Positions 1 to 8,877 are shown, counted from the stretch's first letter. The stretch: DNA of 37,665 bases from Candidatus Competibacteraceae bacterium (GCA_003989065.1 RXIW01000033.1:1-37665), one strand, 5' to 3'. The notes: generated by a model from the sequence alone, not told the origin. Numbers and translations: made by a program.

Positions 1-88
1 CGGCAATATCCTGATGACAGGACACCATGCGCGCGGCGTTGCGAGCATCGCCTAGCGTCAGCCGGTACAGCAGTAAGGTGCACCGGAC
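1..88 (-). pseudogene. Decayed partial duplicate of the SagB-type nitroreductase gene
   Basis: Bases 1-71 match 606-676 of the intact nitroreductase gene with only three differences (68 of 71). Weaker similarity, requiring a one-base shift, continues to about base 88. Read on the minus strand in the frame of the intact gene, two differences are silent and one changes Pro to Leu within the LTPGDARNAARMV segment. The extra base around 72-80 would break the frame. The copy continues off the left edge, so its full extent is unknown. It is most likely a remnant of a duplication of the gene at 310-1929. A second, largely intact paralogue truncated on this side is also possible. Confidence 0.75.
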
Positions 89-309
89 AGCTAAATTACA
101 TAGAGTACGGTTCTACCATCTGACAGGCTGACCAAAACGATCTATAGTCCCGCTAATTATGATCTATACACGGTCGCCGCTAAATCAAAATTAATTTTTA
201 TTAATCAATTAATTATGATTAATAAAGCGACTGGATGTCATAGTTGTCAGTTAGCAAGACTATAAGAATGGCTGCTCCCGCCAGTTCGACGATCTTGCTG
301 CAACAACGC
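89..309. other. AT-rich gene-free spacer
   Basis: I see no open frame with coding character. Base composition drops sharply against the surrounding GC-rich genes, especially at 150-235. The only structured element is the inverted repeat at 197-226. The spacer lies between the decayed nitroreductase copy and the end of the intact gene, so it may be junction DNA left by the duplication. Confidence 0.6.
197..226. repeat. 30-bp AT-rich inverted repeat
   Basis: Arms TTTATTAATCA (197-207) and TGATTAATAAA (216-226) are perfect reverse complements of 11 bases around an 8-base loop. It lies about 85 bp downstream of the stop codon of the minus-strand nitroreductase gene. It could serve as a weak terminator or a protein-binding site, but the stem is all A/T apart from one G-C pair. 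Confidence 0.5.
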
Positions 310-1929
310 TCAGCGCCGATGGGCGTAAGGCGGTAGGCTCTGCATGCGCGGATCTTCGATGGGACCACCGACGGTAAAGTGATAGAGCGACTGCCAGCTC
401 AAGTCTTTGAGCCCCAGCCATTGATGCAGGACATCGTCGAAGAAGCAGCCAATGCCGGTGCCGCGTAGACCGGCGGCTTCCGCCTCCAGATACAGGATCT
501 GCCCCAACAGCCCGGTTTCCCAGAACAGCTCCCGATAGCGCCAGGGCGCACCCTGCAGCGGAGCGGCGAATTCGGTGAGGAAGCCAACCGCAAAGCAGGA
601 ATCAGCGGCAATATCCTGATGACAGGACACCATCCGCGCGGCGTTGCGGGCATCGCCTGGCGTCAGCCGGTACAGCGGCAGATGTGCCGGAGCCTGTTCG
701 ACCCTAGCCCAGTCCCACTCATTCTGTAATGCTTGGCGCAATCGCGGCAGTGCCTCCGCCTGCCGCAGCAACAGATAGAGACCGGGTGACACCCCGTCGA
801 TGCGGTGGGCGAACAGCAACGGGTGTACCCGTGGCGACCATGGCCAAGCATCGAGCGGCGGCACCTTTGGCCGCGGCAACAGCGCATCCAGCAGACCAAA
901 CCAGCGCTCGGCGGACATTGAAGTTACCCCATCGAACGCCACCGCGCTGCGGCGTTGACGGATCAGGGTCGCGGCAGCAGTCGGGTTATCCACTGCGGTC
1001 AGCGGCGACGGGTCAAGGGTCTGGAATGCCGGTGGAACGACTTCAGGCGGGCGACGGGCGGCGTGTTCGACCTCATCCATGCCGGGCCAGGCGACCTGGG
1101 ATGGACTCAGCCGGTTGGGTTGACCGACGAAACGCAACGAGGCACTCAGCGCTTGCACGGACAGCTCGGTCGGCGGCGCGGCGGATCCTACCCACAGCGC
1201 GACATCCGGATATTCCAGCTCAGCCGCCGCAAAATCCGCCATCCGATCCAGACCAAGCAGGGCGGCCAGTTCCTCATCCCCCCAGTGCGACAACAGCCGC
1301 ACCTGCCAACCCAGCGCAGCGGCGGCATAGGCAACGGCGGCGATGGCATGGCCACAGTCGTGCTGGCAATAACGATAGGCGCGCAGACCGTATTTCCAGG
1401 CTTCGCGCCAGTGAACGCTGCTCAGCGCCAAGACCACCCCGCCCTGCAGTTCACTGCCCCAGGTGATGGAATCCGGCGCGGCGCGGCGTTCGAGCGCATG
1501 GTCATGGCTATGATAGTGATGGACCCCAGCCGCCAGATCCGGCAATGCCGGGCAGATCAGATAGCCCTCGGTGGGATGCAGGTTGCCGCTCGACGGATTG
1601 CAGCGCAGCGCCCAGCGGGAGCCGCCCTGCTGCTTCCAGGCCGACAGCCCCAGCGCCAATTCGAGCAAGATCGCCAGGGCGTCGCGCGTCAATGGGTGAG
1701 GCGCAGGCCGTTGACCCTGGCGTAGCGCTGCAAAGGCAAGGGTCAGGGTATCCGCCCGTAACGGCAATTCGACCCGAGGCGCTCCCACATAGCGTCGAAA
1801 CGGATCGGGTTGATTGGTCCAGTCGAGTCCGCCCGGACCCGGCGCATAGCGATCTGGGCGGTGCTTGCTGGCCTGGTGGTAGGCGATGACGGCGGCGAGT
1901 GGATCGGAAACGGTGTGGTTGGCTGTCAT
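310..1929 (-). CDS. SagB/ThcOx-type nitroreductase-family protein with two nitroreductase halves
   Basis: The 539-residue protein carries two flavin nitroreductase-like halves. The first has NPSSGNLHPTEGYLI (around residue 120), the usual SagB/ThcOx-type FMN-binding signature. The second ends with LGQILYLEAEAAGLRGTGIG and FFDDVLHQWLGL, the matching C-terminal half-motif. Family members are FMN-dependent oxidoreductases. Some oxidise azolines in peptide natural products, others have unknown small-molecule substrates. The ATG at 1929 is chosen because AGGG sits 6-7 bases upstream; an ATG 63 bases further upstream lacks a ribosome site. It lies 88 bp behind the phosphotransferase-like gene and on the same strand, so cotranscription is likely. 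No precursor peptide or cyclodehydratase is nearby, so a RiPP role is not supported here. Confidence 0.85.
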   Translation of the reverse strand: MTANHTVSDPLAAVIAYHQASKHRPDRYAPGPGGLDWTNQPDPFRRYVGAPRVELPLRADTLTLAFAALRQGQRPAPHPLTRDALAILLELALGLSAWKQQGGSRWALRCNPSSGNLHPTEGYLICPALPDLAAGVHHYHSHDHALERRAAPDSITWGSELQGGVVLALSSVHWREAWKYGLRAYRYCQHDCGHAIAAVAYAAAALGWQVRLLSHWGDEELAALLGLDRMADFAAAELEYPDVALWVGSAAPPTELSVQALSASLRFVGQPNRLSPSQVAWPGMDEVEHAARRPPEVVPPAFQTLDPSPLTAVDNPTAAATLIRQRRSAVAFDGVTSMSAERWFGLLDALLPRPKVPPLDAWPWSPRVHPLLFAHRIDGVSPGLYLLLRQAEALPRLRQALQNEWDWARVEQAPAHLPLYRLTPGDARNAARMVSCHQDIAADSCFAVGFLTEFAAPLQGAPWRYRELFWETGLLGQILYLEAEAAGLRGTGIGCFFDDVLHQWLGLKDLSWQSLYHFTVGGPIEDPRMQSLPPYAHRR

Positions 1930-2017
1930 CGGCGACCCTTCAGGTGGCGGGTGAATGTCGCGCATCGGAACATGCGCGCCGTGCCGCCGCACAGGCGGCC
2001 GGCCCGCTGGCAGCGTA

Positions 2018-4633
2018 TCACAGCACCGGCGTCACCCGCCCCTTATCGCCATCCACCGTCCACTGCGTTCCCTGGACGATGCGCTGCATCACGCCCGGCA
2101 CGTTGACGACGGCCGGAATGCCATATTCGCGAGCCACGATAGCACCGTGCGAGATGAAACCGCCGGTCTCGGTCACCAGCGCAGCGGCGTGCAGGAACAG
2201 CGGGGTCCAGGCCGGATCGGTGGAGGGCGCGACCAACACATCGCCAACCGCCAGCTGTTCGGCGTGACGCGGATCGACGATGAGGCAGGCAGGCCCCGTC
2301 GCCAGGCCGGCGGCGACGCCCAGTCCCTGCAAGGCGGACGCATCGTCACCCGACGGCACGGCTGCCCCCACCCGCGTCGGACTGTCCTCCACCAGGGTAT
2401 CGGGCGCGGCCTCGGCATCCAGACTCGCCAGCCGCGCCTTGCGATCGGCCACCAACTCGGCCAACCCGACGCCATCCCAGCCGCCTTCCATCAACTCGCA
2501 CAGGTCTTCGATGGTGCAATGGAACACGTCATCCGCCGCGCGCAACAACCCGCGCGCCGTCAAGCGTCGCCCGATTTCCAGCGCCACGATCCGGGAGACC
2601 TCCGCCTGCCGCACCAGAATCGATTTCGCCATTTCCCGCTGTCCGGCTTCGCCAGCGGACTGCCGCGCCAGACGGCGAATCAGGCCGTGCAACAGACGCG
2701 GCGTCCTGGCCTGCACCTGTCGCCAAGCAGCCAGTGCCGTTTCCCGCCGTTGTTCCACGATACGTCGCCGCTCGCCGCCGCTTTGCATGGCGCGGATGGT
2801 ATCCAACAGCCAGCGCTGATCTTCGCGCCAGCGCGGATTGCGCAGGTCGAGTTCGTACACGCAGCGATGGCCATAGTCCGCCAGAAAGGCTTCGAATCCA
2901 CGGCGAAAAGCCGATTCCGCCGGTAATGCCCGCCAGTCGGCTGGGGCAAAGGGCTCCGCACGCAGAAAGTCGCGCGCCGCCGGATCGGTCGCAGCCGTTT
3001 CGGCCAGTTGCGCCAAGGCAAGGCCGTGTTGGGCGCTGGTGATGGGGGCGCCGTTGATGAGCAGGGCATTGGCGATCTGCTGGGTCTGCTCGCCGAACCA
3101 GCGTTGCAGCAATCCGGTCAGCAACATCCAGCTGGCGGCGCTGGTCGATTGCAACAAATGCAGCCGGCGTTCGCCATCGACATCGCTAAACGCCAGCAGG
3201 CTGTCGGTCAGGGCGCGATCCGGCAGCGCCCGCCAGTCCCGGCTGCACTGCGCGGCCGTCGTCCGGCGCAGCCGCTCGAATTCGGCTTCGGCATGTTTGC
3301 GGGCGCGGCCAACTGCGCCAGCCAAGCGTAGATTGCACCACAGCCAACGCCAGCGCTGGCGCCAGGACGGTCCGGCTGGCGTCACGATCGCATCCTGATG
3401 ACCGCCCAGGAAGCGATTGGTCAAGTCCGGTGCGAGGCCAAAGCCATCCCAGAACTCCCACTGCATCGCCTGGCAATTGAAATAACCGCGTCCGCGCCAC
3501 AGCCGCGCCCGCGCCACGCCCGGCAACAGCGGATAGCCGGCAGCGCGCAGCGTCGATTCCAGAATCACGCGGATAGGATGCGCTTCCAGGGTCCAGACCA
3601 GCGCCGGCTGCACCATCGGCAAGCTATCCCGGAAGTTGCCGTTGGACCAGATTTCCGGTTGTGCCAGCAAGGCCGGATAGCCATAGCGCGGCCGGGTGGT
3701 AACCGGTCGCGCCTGCACGATGTGGAAATCCACGCCATCGAACACCCATTCGATATCCTGATGCTGTTCGCCGTGGCCCAGCGCCCATTCGATCCGTTGC
3801 GTCAGACGGGCCAGGCGCAGCAACTGGACATCGTCCAGGGTGGCGCGATCGGACTCCGGCGTAACCACCCTCTGCACCGTCCCGCCCTCCGCCGCCAGGA
3901 TGCTGCGACGTTCCTTGCGGCCCAGGCGACGCTCGGCGACGAACGGCCGCGGCGCATGATTCCCCACTTCGACCACGAACTCGTCTGGGTCGGCGCTACC
4001 GCCTACGACCGTTTCGCCGTAGCCTCGGTTAGCAGCGATGAAGATCCGGTCCTCGCGCCCACTGCGCGGGTCGCAGGAAAAAGCCACCCCCGCTGTCAAC
4101 GTCTCCGCCCGCGGCACCACCAGTGCCATTAGCACCACCGCCGGCAGCGCAGCCTCGGCGGCGACACCCATCCGTTCGCGATAGGCCGTGGCCCGCGCCG
4201 ACCCCGCCGACACCCAGCAACGCCGAATGGCGCGATACACAGCTTCGCGGCTGCGGACGTTGACGTTGAGGAACGAGTCCAGTACGCCGGCGAACGAAGC
4301 TGCCGCCGAATCTTCGGCCACGGCGGACGACCGCACCGCCAAAGGCAGGGTGGCGATGGCCCAGCTCGCCAGGGCCGCATCGATCGCCTGTGCCAAATCG
4401 ACGGGCAGCGGCAAAGCGTCCAGGCATTCCGGACGCCCAGCCAGATCGACGGGACGCAGGGCGTGAAAGTCGAGAAAGCGCTGGCCTGCCGCGACCGACA
4501 GCACCCCGCCCGGCGGCACACGAAAGCCGTAGCGTGCCAGCCGCGCCAGATTCCAGCCCTTACCCCCAGCCACGGCAGGTCCTGCCGCAAAGGCATCCTC
4601 CCAGGACAACAGCCATTGGCTCATCGCAGTCAT
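2018..4633 (-). CDS. PEP-utilising / rifampicin-phosphotransferase-like enzyme
   Basis: The 871-residue protein has the PEP-synthase/PPDK ATP-binding domain at residues ~10-330 (GGKGWNLARL near the start, AVRSSAVAEDSAAASFAG, closing IEWVFDGVDFHIVQARPV). A divergent, mostly helical middle follows. The C-terminal swivelling phosphohistidine domain has ETGGFISHGAIVAREYGIPA, with the predicted phospho-acceptor His829. It lacks the PEP/pyruvate TIM-barrel of true PEP synthase. Size, domain order and the position of the histidine match rifampicin phosphotransferases, which phosphorylate a bound small molecule using ATP; the substrate here cannot be read from sequence. Start ATG 4633 overlaps the TetR stop (ATGA) and follows a GGGGGT stretch, so translation is probably coupled. 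The nitroreductase gene follows. Confidence 0.85.
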   Translation of the reverse strand: MTAMSQWLLSWEDAFAAGPAVAGGKGWNLARLARYGFRVPPGGVLSVAAGQRFLDFHALRPVDLAGRPECLDALPLPVDLAQAIDAALASWAIATLPLAVRSSAVAEDSAAASFAGVLDSFLNVNVRSREAVYRAIRRCWVSAGSARATAYRERMGVAAEAALPAVVLMALVVPRAETLTAGVAFSCDPRSGREDRIFIAANRGYGETVVGGSADPDEFVVEVGNHAPRPFVAERRLGRKERRSILAAEGGTVQRVVTPESDRATLDDVQLLRLARLTQRIEWALGHGEQHQDIEWVFDGVDFHIVQARPVTTRPRYGYPALLAQPEIWSNGNFRDSLPMVQPALVWTLEAHPIRVILESTLRAAGYPLLPGVARARLWRGRGYFNCQAMQWEFWDGFGLAPDLTNRFLGGHQDAIVTPAGPSWRQRWRWLWCNLRLAGAVGRARKHAEAEFERLRRTTAAQCSRDWRALPDRALTDSLLAFSDVDGERRLHLLQSTSAASWMLLTGLLQRWFGEQTQQIANALLINGAPITSAQHGLALAQLAETAATDPAARDFLRAEPFAPADWRALPAESAFRRGFEAFLADYGHRCVYELDLRNPRWREDQRWLLDTIRAMQSGGERRRIVEQRRETALAAWRQVQARTPRLLHGLIRRLARQSAGEAGQREMAKSILVRQAEVSRIVALEIGRRLTARGLLRAADDVFHCTIEDLCELMEGGWDGVGLAELVADRKARLASLDAEAAPDTLVEDSPTRVGAAVPSGDDASALQGLGVAAGLATGPACLIVDPRHAEQLAVGDVLVAPSTDPAWTPLFLHAAALVTETGGFISHGAIVAREYGIPAVVNVPGVMQRIVQGTQWTVDGDKGRVTPVL

Positions 4634-5241
4634 GGCCGCACCCCCGCGCCATCGAGAAACAGCAGGGCCGCCTGCCGCAATTGGTCCGACAAAACGATTC
4701 CGGGTTGGCGAAGCCAAACCAGGATTGCCGTCAATTGCAACGACTGCAGGTAAGCCACGCTAAGCTCCAACGGCAGGTCGTCGCGCAGCTCGCCATTTTC
4801 CCTGCCCGCTGCCAGCACCCGGGTGAGATGGCGGTGGAATCCGCTACGCTGGCGTTCGTCGGCCGCATACCAGTTCGGATCGGACAGCCGATAGGTCAGA
4901 TAAGCCGCCATGTAGTCGCGATGCTGTATCGACCAAGCAGCGATGCCGTCGAGCAGGGCCAGCAACCGCCCTCGCACATCGGGGATGGCCGCCAACAGCT
5001 CATCGACCTCGGTATCGTGATCGGACGCAGCTCCGCTCATGAAGGCGGCGACGATCGCTTCCTTCACCGGGAAATATTTGTAGAGGGTACCCTTGGCGAT
5101 GTCCGCCGCCGCGGCGATGCCTTCCATGGTGGTGGTAGCGTAGCCTTCGGCCTCGAACAAGGCCATTGCAACATCGACGATGCGCTGACGAAGCGCATCA
5201 CGCTTGCGATCGCGGCGCGAGGATGGCAGGAATGGTTTCAT
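4630..5241 (-). CDS. TetR/AcrR-family transcriptional regulator
   Basis: A 203-residue protein with an N-terminal TetR helix-turn-helix at residues ~18-65 (IVDVAMALFEAEGYATTTME then IAKGTLYKYFPVKEAIVAAF), followed by an all-helical ligand-binding region with no recognisable subfamily signature. ATG 5241 is used, preceded by GGATCT; a TTG four codons upstream is the only earlier option. Its stop overlaps the start of the phosphotransferase-like gene by the ATGA arrangement, so it is the first gene of the tetR / phosphotransferase-like / nitroreductase run. It is probably a repressor acting on this operon through the palindrome at 5255-5288, with a small molecule as inducer. That link is inferred from position only. 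Confidence 0.93.
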   Translation of the reverse strand: MKPFLPSSRRDRKRDALRQRIVDVAMALFEAEGYATTTMEGIAAAADIAKGTLYKYFPVKEAIVAAFMSGAASDHDTEVDELLAAIPDVRGRLLALLDGIAAWSIQHRDYMAAYLTYRLSDPNWYAADERQRSGFHRHLTRVLAAGRENGELRDDLPLELSVAYLQSLQLTAILVWLRQPGIVLSDQLRQAALLFLDGAGVRP

Positions 5242-5254
5242 GGCGAGATCCAAT

Positions 5255-5288
5255 AATGAACTTCGTATAAAAATATACTTCGTACATT
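5255..5288. promoter_or_regulatory. Candidate TetR operator (34-bp imperfect palindrome)
   Basis: A dyad centred at 5271.5 pairs 11 of 17 positions per half-site, with the pattern AATGnACnnnGTATA. The core GTATA-AAAA-TATAC (5265-5278) is perfect, and CTTCGTA also occurs as a direct repeat at 5261-5267 and 5278-5284. It lies 14 bp upstream of tetR and about 130 bp before the divergent acyltransferase gene, the usual place for an autoregulatory TetR site. Confidence 0.5.
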
Positions 5289-5418
5289 ATTATTGCAAGC
5301 AGTGGCCATCCCCTGCTCGCTTTCCGGTATTTCGCTGCCAACACCTTGCCTTATCAGCCACCTGGCCTTATCTTTGCGCGCTTTCTCACATCACCCTGCC
5401 ACATGGGGAGAACAGGCT

Positions 5419-6402
5419 GTGTCGAGTCAGGATTCGCAAATCATGTTCGTGTTTCCGGGACAGGGGTCCCAGTATGTCGGGATGGGCAGTGACCTCATCC
5501 AGGACTTTCCGACTGCCCGGCGGCTGTATGAACAGGCCAACGACATACTGGGCTACGACCTGATCAAACTCTGCCAGGAAGGACCGGAAGAAGATCTGCG
5601 GCTGACCCGTCATACCCAGCCTGCCTTGCTGACCCATTCGCTGGCCTGTCTGGCGGTGTTCCGCGAACTGACCGAAGATCGGGTGCAGCCGACCCTGGCC
5701 GCCGGTCACAGCCTGGGCGAATACTGCGCGCTGGTCGCCGCCGGCGCGCTGGATTTCGAAACGGCCCTGCGGCTGGTGCAGAAGCGCGGCGAATGCATGG
5801 GGACCTACGGCGACGGCGAAATGCTGGCTTTTCCGCTGACCGTCGACCATATCGGCGAGCTGGCGGAAAAACACTTCTGCGCCATCGCTGCCTGCAACCT
5901 GCCTGACCAGACCGTGGTCGGTGGCCGCAGCGAGGATCTCGACCGGCTGACCGAAGCCGCTGGCGCTCAGTTCCCGCGCAAACGGCCCACCCGTCTCAAG
6001 ACCGAAGGCGCGTTCCATACCTTCTACATGATCACCGCCGCCCTGCATTTCCGGCCGGTGCTCGATGCTGCCGCGATGGCTGCGCCGACGATCCGCGTCC
6101 TGTCCAACTACAGCGGAACGCATCACGAATCCGACCCGGCCACCATCAAGACCCGGCTGTTCTTCCAGCTGTTCCATCCGGTCAACTGGATCGGCAACCT
6201 GCAAACGGCGTTCGCCGACGGCATCGGCACTATCGTCGAATTCGGCGGCGGTCTGGGCAGCGGCCCCAACCCGGCCGACAAGCGGCCCAATCTGGAAGGC
6301 ATGGTCAAGAAAGCCCTGCGCGGCACCGATTACAGCGTCCAGCACCACGCCGCCATCAACAGCCAGACCCTGCGCGAGGCGGCCGAGACCCTGAAATCAT
6401 GA
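5419..6402 (+). CDS. Malonyl-CoA:ACP transacylase-like acyltransferase (FabD/trans-AT type)
   Basis: The 327-residue protein contains the acyltransferase signatures FPGQGSQ near the N-terminus, GHSLGE with nucleophile Ser98, the QKRG arginine motif and GAFHT with catalytic His200. In the family a CoA-bound acyl group, usually malonyl, is moved through the serine to a carrier-protein thiol. The GAFH motif is of malonyl-using type and resembles trans-acting acyltransferases of polyketide systems more than housekeeping FabD. GTG 5419 is chosen because GGGGAG stands 8 bases upstream; an ATG eight codons further in is the alternative. No fab or pks genes are adjacent. Instead the gene precedes the mmd operon on the same strand, suggesting use of malonyl- or methylmalonyl-CoA, though a 487-bp gap separates them. 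Confidence 0.85.
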   Translation: MSSQDSQIMFVFPGQGSQYVGMGSDLIQDFPTARRLYEQANDILGYDLIKLCQEGPEEDLRLTRHTQPALLTHSLACLAVFRELTEDRVQPTLAAGHSLGEYCALVAAGALDFETALRLVQKRGECMGTYGDGEMLAFPLTVDHIGELAEKHFCAIAACNLPDQTVVGGRSEDLDRLTEAAGAQFPRKRPTRLKTEGAFHTFYMITAALHFRPVLDAAAMAAPTIRVLSNYSGTHHESDPATIKTRLFFQLFHPVNWIGNLQTAFADGIGTIVEFGGGLGSGPNPADKRPNLEGMVKKALRGTDYSVQHHAAINSQTLREAAETLKS

Positions 6403-6889
6403 GATATCGCGCCCCGTCCCTGGCTCAACGCACCCGCCGCTTCCTCACCCAGGAAGCCATGAAACGCGCCCACCGGCGCTGCGATCTCATCCGCGTGTCT
6501 TCGGAAGCCGAAACGACCGCGCCCTCGCCCCACGCGCCCCATGCGCTGGAGCCCATCACCGAACCGAACTTGAAGCCCTTTTCCTGAACGCCAAGCCCCC
6601 CCGCAATTCCGCTGGCCTGGCGTCGAAAACCACGCTCGCTCCTGCCCCACAATTCCCAATAGAAATTGTCGGCTATCGCGTTTGTCAGTATTTCGACTAC
6701 CCTTAAGCAAAGTTCAACCAGAACGGATCCTCGCGAGTGGACGGTTTGCCCCGCAAACCGCCCCCACGCCTCCGAAGCCGTTTCCCCCGAACATAACAAC
6801 ATAACCAAGCCGGCGTTTCCCGGACGCAGGCTGGCGGGAAGTTGTTAACCGTCAAGTTTTCATTCACGAGTACCAAGAGGTTAAGTTTT
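6403..6889 (+). other. Gene-free 487-bp leader of the decarboxylase operon with a hairpin
   Basis: No convincing gene is seen; a 62-codon frame that begins at the acyltransferase stop codon has no recognisable features. A perfect 8-bp stem CGGTTTGC/GCAAACCG with a 3-base loop lies at 6742-6760, without a T-run, so it is not a typical terminator. Base composition falls in the last 200 bp, consistent with a promoter for mmdA, but I cannot pick a convincing -35/-10 pair. Confidence 0.45.
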
Positions 6890-8440
6890 ATGCTCTCCGA
6901 GAAACAGCTTGAGATCCTGCGGGAACGTCGCGCCAAGATTCTGGCCGGCGGTGGCGAGGACAAACTGAAAGAACGCCATGCCAAGGGTTTGCTGGGCGCG
7001 CGCGAACGTCTGCTGGCTCTGTTCCAGCCGGACACCTTCCAGGAAATCGCCACCCACGCCAAGCACGCCGGCAAGCATTTCGGCCTGGCCGACAAGGAGC
7101 TGCCCTCCGATGGTGTGGTGGTCGGCACCGGATTCGTCGATGGCCGGCCGGTTGCGGCCTTCAGCCAGGACTTCACGGTGATGGGCGGCACCCTGGGTAA
7201 GATGCACGCCAAGAAAATCGTGCAGTCGATGCAACTGGCGCTGAAGATGGGCATGCCGGTGGTGGCGTTCAAGGACTCCGCCGGCGCGCGAATTCAGGAA
7301 GCCGTGGACGCCCTATCCGGTTACGGCGAGGTGTTCTACCAGAACGTACTGCTGTCGGGCGTGGTGCCGCAGATCGCCATCATCGCCGGTCCCTGCGCGG
7401 GCGGTGCGTCCTACTCGCCGGCGCTGATGGACTTCATCATCATGACCCGGCAGAACGCCTACATGTTCATCACCGGTCCCGAGGTGATCAAGGCGGTCAC
7501 CGGTCGCACCACCAGTCTGGACGAGGTCGGCAGCGCCGAGATGCACGCCACGGTCAGTGGCAATGTCCATTTCATCGCCGATGACGACCGCCACGCCATC
7601 CAGATCGCCAAGGCGCTGCTGAGCTATCTGCCGTCCAACAACACCGAGGATCCGCCGCACCGACCCTACCCCGATCTCGACCTGTCCCCGGACGAAGGGA
7701 TCAACGCCCTGGTTCCGGACACCTCGGCCGAGCCGATGGACGTCAAGCTGATCATCAACCGGCTGGTGGACAACGGTCAGTTCCTGGAAATCCACGCCGG
7801 TTGGGCCGGTAATCTGGTGGTCGGCTTCGCCCGCATCCAGGGCATCGTCGTCGGCATTATCGCCAACCAATCACTGGTCCGGGCCGGCGCCATGGATATC
7901 GACGCTTCCGACAAGGGCGCGCGCTTCATCCGCTTCTGCAACGCCTTCAACGTTCCGATCGTGACCCTGGTGGATGTGCCCGGCTTCCTGCCCGGCATCG
8001 AGCAGGAGCGCGGCGGCATCATCCGCCACGGCGCTAAGATGCTCTACACCTACGCATCCGCCACGGTGCCCAAGATCACCATCATCCTGCGCAAGGCTTA
8101 CGGCGGGTCCTATCTGGCCATGTGCGCCCAGGAAATGGGGGCCGACATGGTGTTCGCCTGGCCGATCGCCGAAATCGCGGTGATGGGTGCGGAAGGCGCG
8201 GTCAACATCCTGTATCGCAGCGAACTCAAGAGCGCCGAGGACCGCAAGGCCAAGGCCAAGGAACTGGTGGAGGAATACCGGGCCAAGTTCGCCTCGCCGT
8301 ACATGTCGGCCTCGCGCGGCTACATCACCGACGTGATCGAACCAGCCGAGACCCGCGCCACCATCGCCCTGGCCTTGCGCAAGCTGCTGACCAAGCGTGA
8401 ACTGCGCCCGGCCAAGAAGCACGGCGACATCCCGCTCTGA
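6890..8440 (+). CDS. mmdA: Methylmalonyl-CoA decarboxylase alpha subunit (carboxyltransferase)
   Basis: The 516-residue protein is a complete acyl-CoA carboxyltransferase with two crotonase-like halves. The N-half has KDSAGARIQEAV and the oxyanion-hole stretch GPCAGGASYSPAL. The C-half has VPGFLPGIEQE, RHGAKMLYTYA and the KAYGGSYLAM motif. In sodium-pumping decarboxylases this subunit transfers the carboxyl group of (S)-methylmalonyl-CoA to biotin on the carrier subunit. ATG 6890 follows AAGAGG by 9 bases. The downstream order mmdD-mmdC-mmdB is that of Propionigenium and supports a decarboxylase rather than an ATP-using carboxylase, since no biotin carboxylase gene is present. Methylmalonyl-CoA is the most likely substrate; malonyl-CoA or glutaconyl-CoA cannot be excluded. 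Confidence 0.92.
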   Translation: MLSEKQLEILRERRAKILAGGGEDKLKERHAKGLLGARERLLALFQPDTFQEIATHAKHAGKHFGLADKELPSDGVVVGTGFVDGRPVAAFSQDFTVMGGTLGKMHAKKIVQSMQLALKMGMPVVAFKDSAGARIQEAVDALSGYGEVFYQNVLLSGVVPQIAIIAGPCAGGASYSPALMDFIIMTRQNAYMFITGPEVIKAVTGRTTSLDEVGSAEMHATVSGNVHFIADDDRHAIQIAKALLSYLPSNNTEDPPHRPYPDLDLSPDEGINALVPDTSAEPMDVKLIINRLVDNGQFLEIHAGWAGNLVVGFARIQGIVVGIIANQSLVRAGAMDIDASDKGARFIRFCNAFNVPIVTLVDVPGFLPGIEQERGGIIRHGAKMLYTYASATVPKITIILRKAYGGSYLAMCAQEMGADMVFAWPIAEIAVMGAEGAVNILYRSELKSAEDRKAKAKELVEEYRAKFASPYMSASRGYITDVIEPAETRATIALALRKLLTKRELRPAKKHGDIPL

Positions 8441-8471
8441 CCGGCTTGCCGAACCCAACGGAAATCCAGTG

Positions 8472-8831
8472 ATGAACACCTATACCACCCTAGACGCCAT
8501 CCGCGACATGTTCGTGATCTACGGCATCGTGATCGTCGTCTCGATGCTGGTGGCCACGGTCATCCGCGGCATCGTTCTGGTGCTGTCGCGGCAGAGCCAA
8601 CCGGACCCGGCCAAACCGGCCAAACCGGCCAGCGCTCCGCGTCCCATCGCGGCCACGCCAGCCATGGCCGGTATTCCGCAGGAACACCTGGCAGTCATCA
8701 CCGCGGCCGTGGCCGCCATGATGGACACCCATCGCATCGTTCACATCGAAGCGGCGTCCCGCGGCTACAACTGGACCGCCGAGGCACGCACGGTCCACCA
8801 CACGTCGCACGTACCGCGCGCACCGCATTGA
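8472..8831 (+). CDS. mmdD: Sodium-pumping decarboxylase delta/gamma subunit (OadG/MmdD family)
   Basis: A 119-residue protein with one N-terminal transmembrane helix (about residues 12-36, FVIYGIVIVVSMLVATVI), a Pro/Ala-rich linker, and a conserved cytoplasmic tail ending RGYNWTAEARTVHHTSHV. This is the OadG/MmdD architecture: the subunit anchors the carboxyltransferase to the membrane beta subunit and assists assembly. ATG 8472 is preceded by GGAA about 9 bases upstream. It lies 31 bp after mmdA and 46 bp before mmdC. Sequence conservation in this family is low, so the call leans on position as well as topology. Confidence 0.85.
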   Translation: MNTYTTLDAIRDMFVIYGIVIVVSMLVATVIRGIVLVLSRQSQPDPAKPAKPASAPRPIAATPAMAGIPQEHLAVITAAVAAMMDTHRIVHIEAASRGYNWTAEARTVHHTSHVPRAPH

Positions 8832-8877
8832 GCATCCCTACTTCCCCTTTTCCCACTTTTCGCGAGAGATCTCATCC

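Noticed and set aside
310..1929. RiPP (thiazole/oxazole peptide) cluster around the SagB-type protein
   Set aside because: There is no YcaO cyclodehydratase, precursor peptide or exporter nearby, so only the enzyme family name supports it.
6399..6587. A 62-codon frame starting on the acyltransferase stop codon
   Set aside because: The ATGA overlap is attractive, but the product is Arg/Pro-rich without features and there is no ribosome site at a suitable distance.
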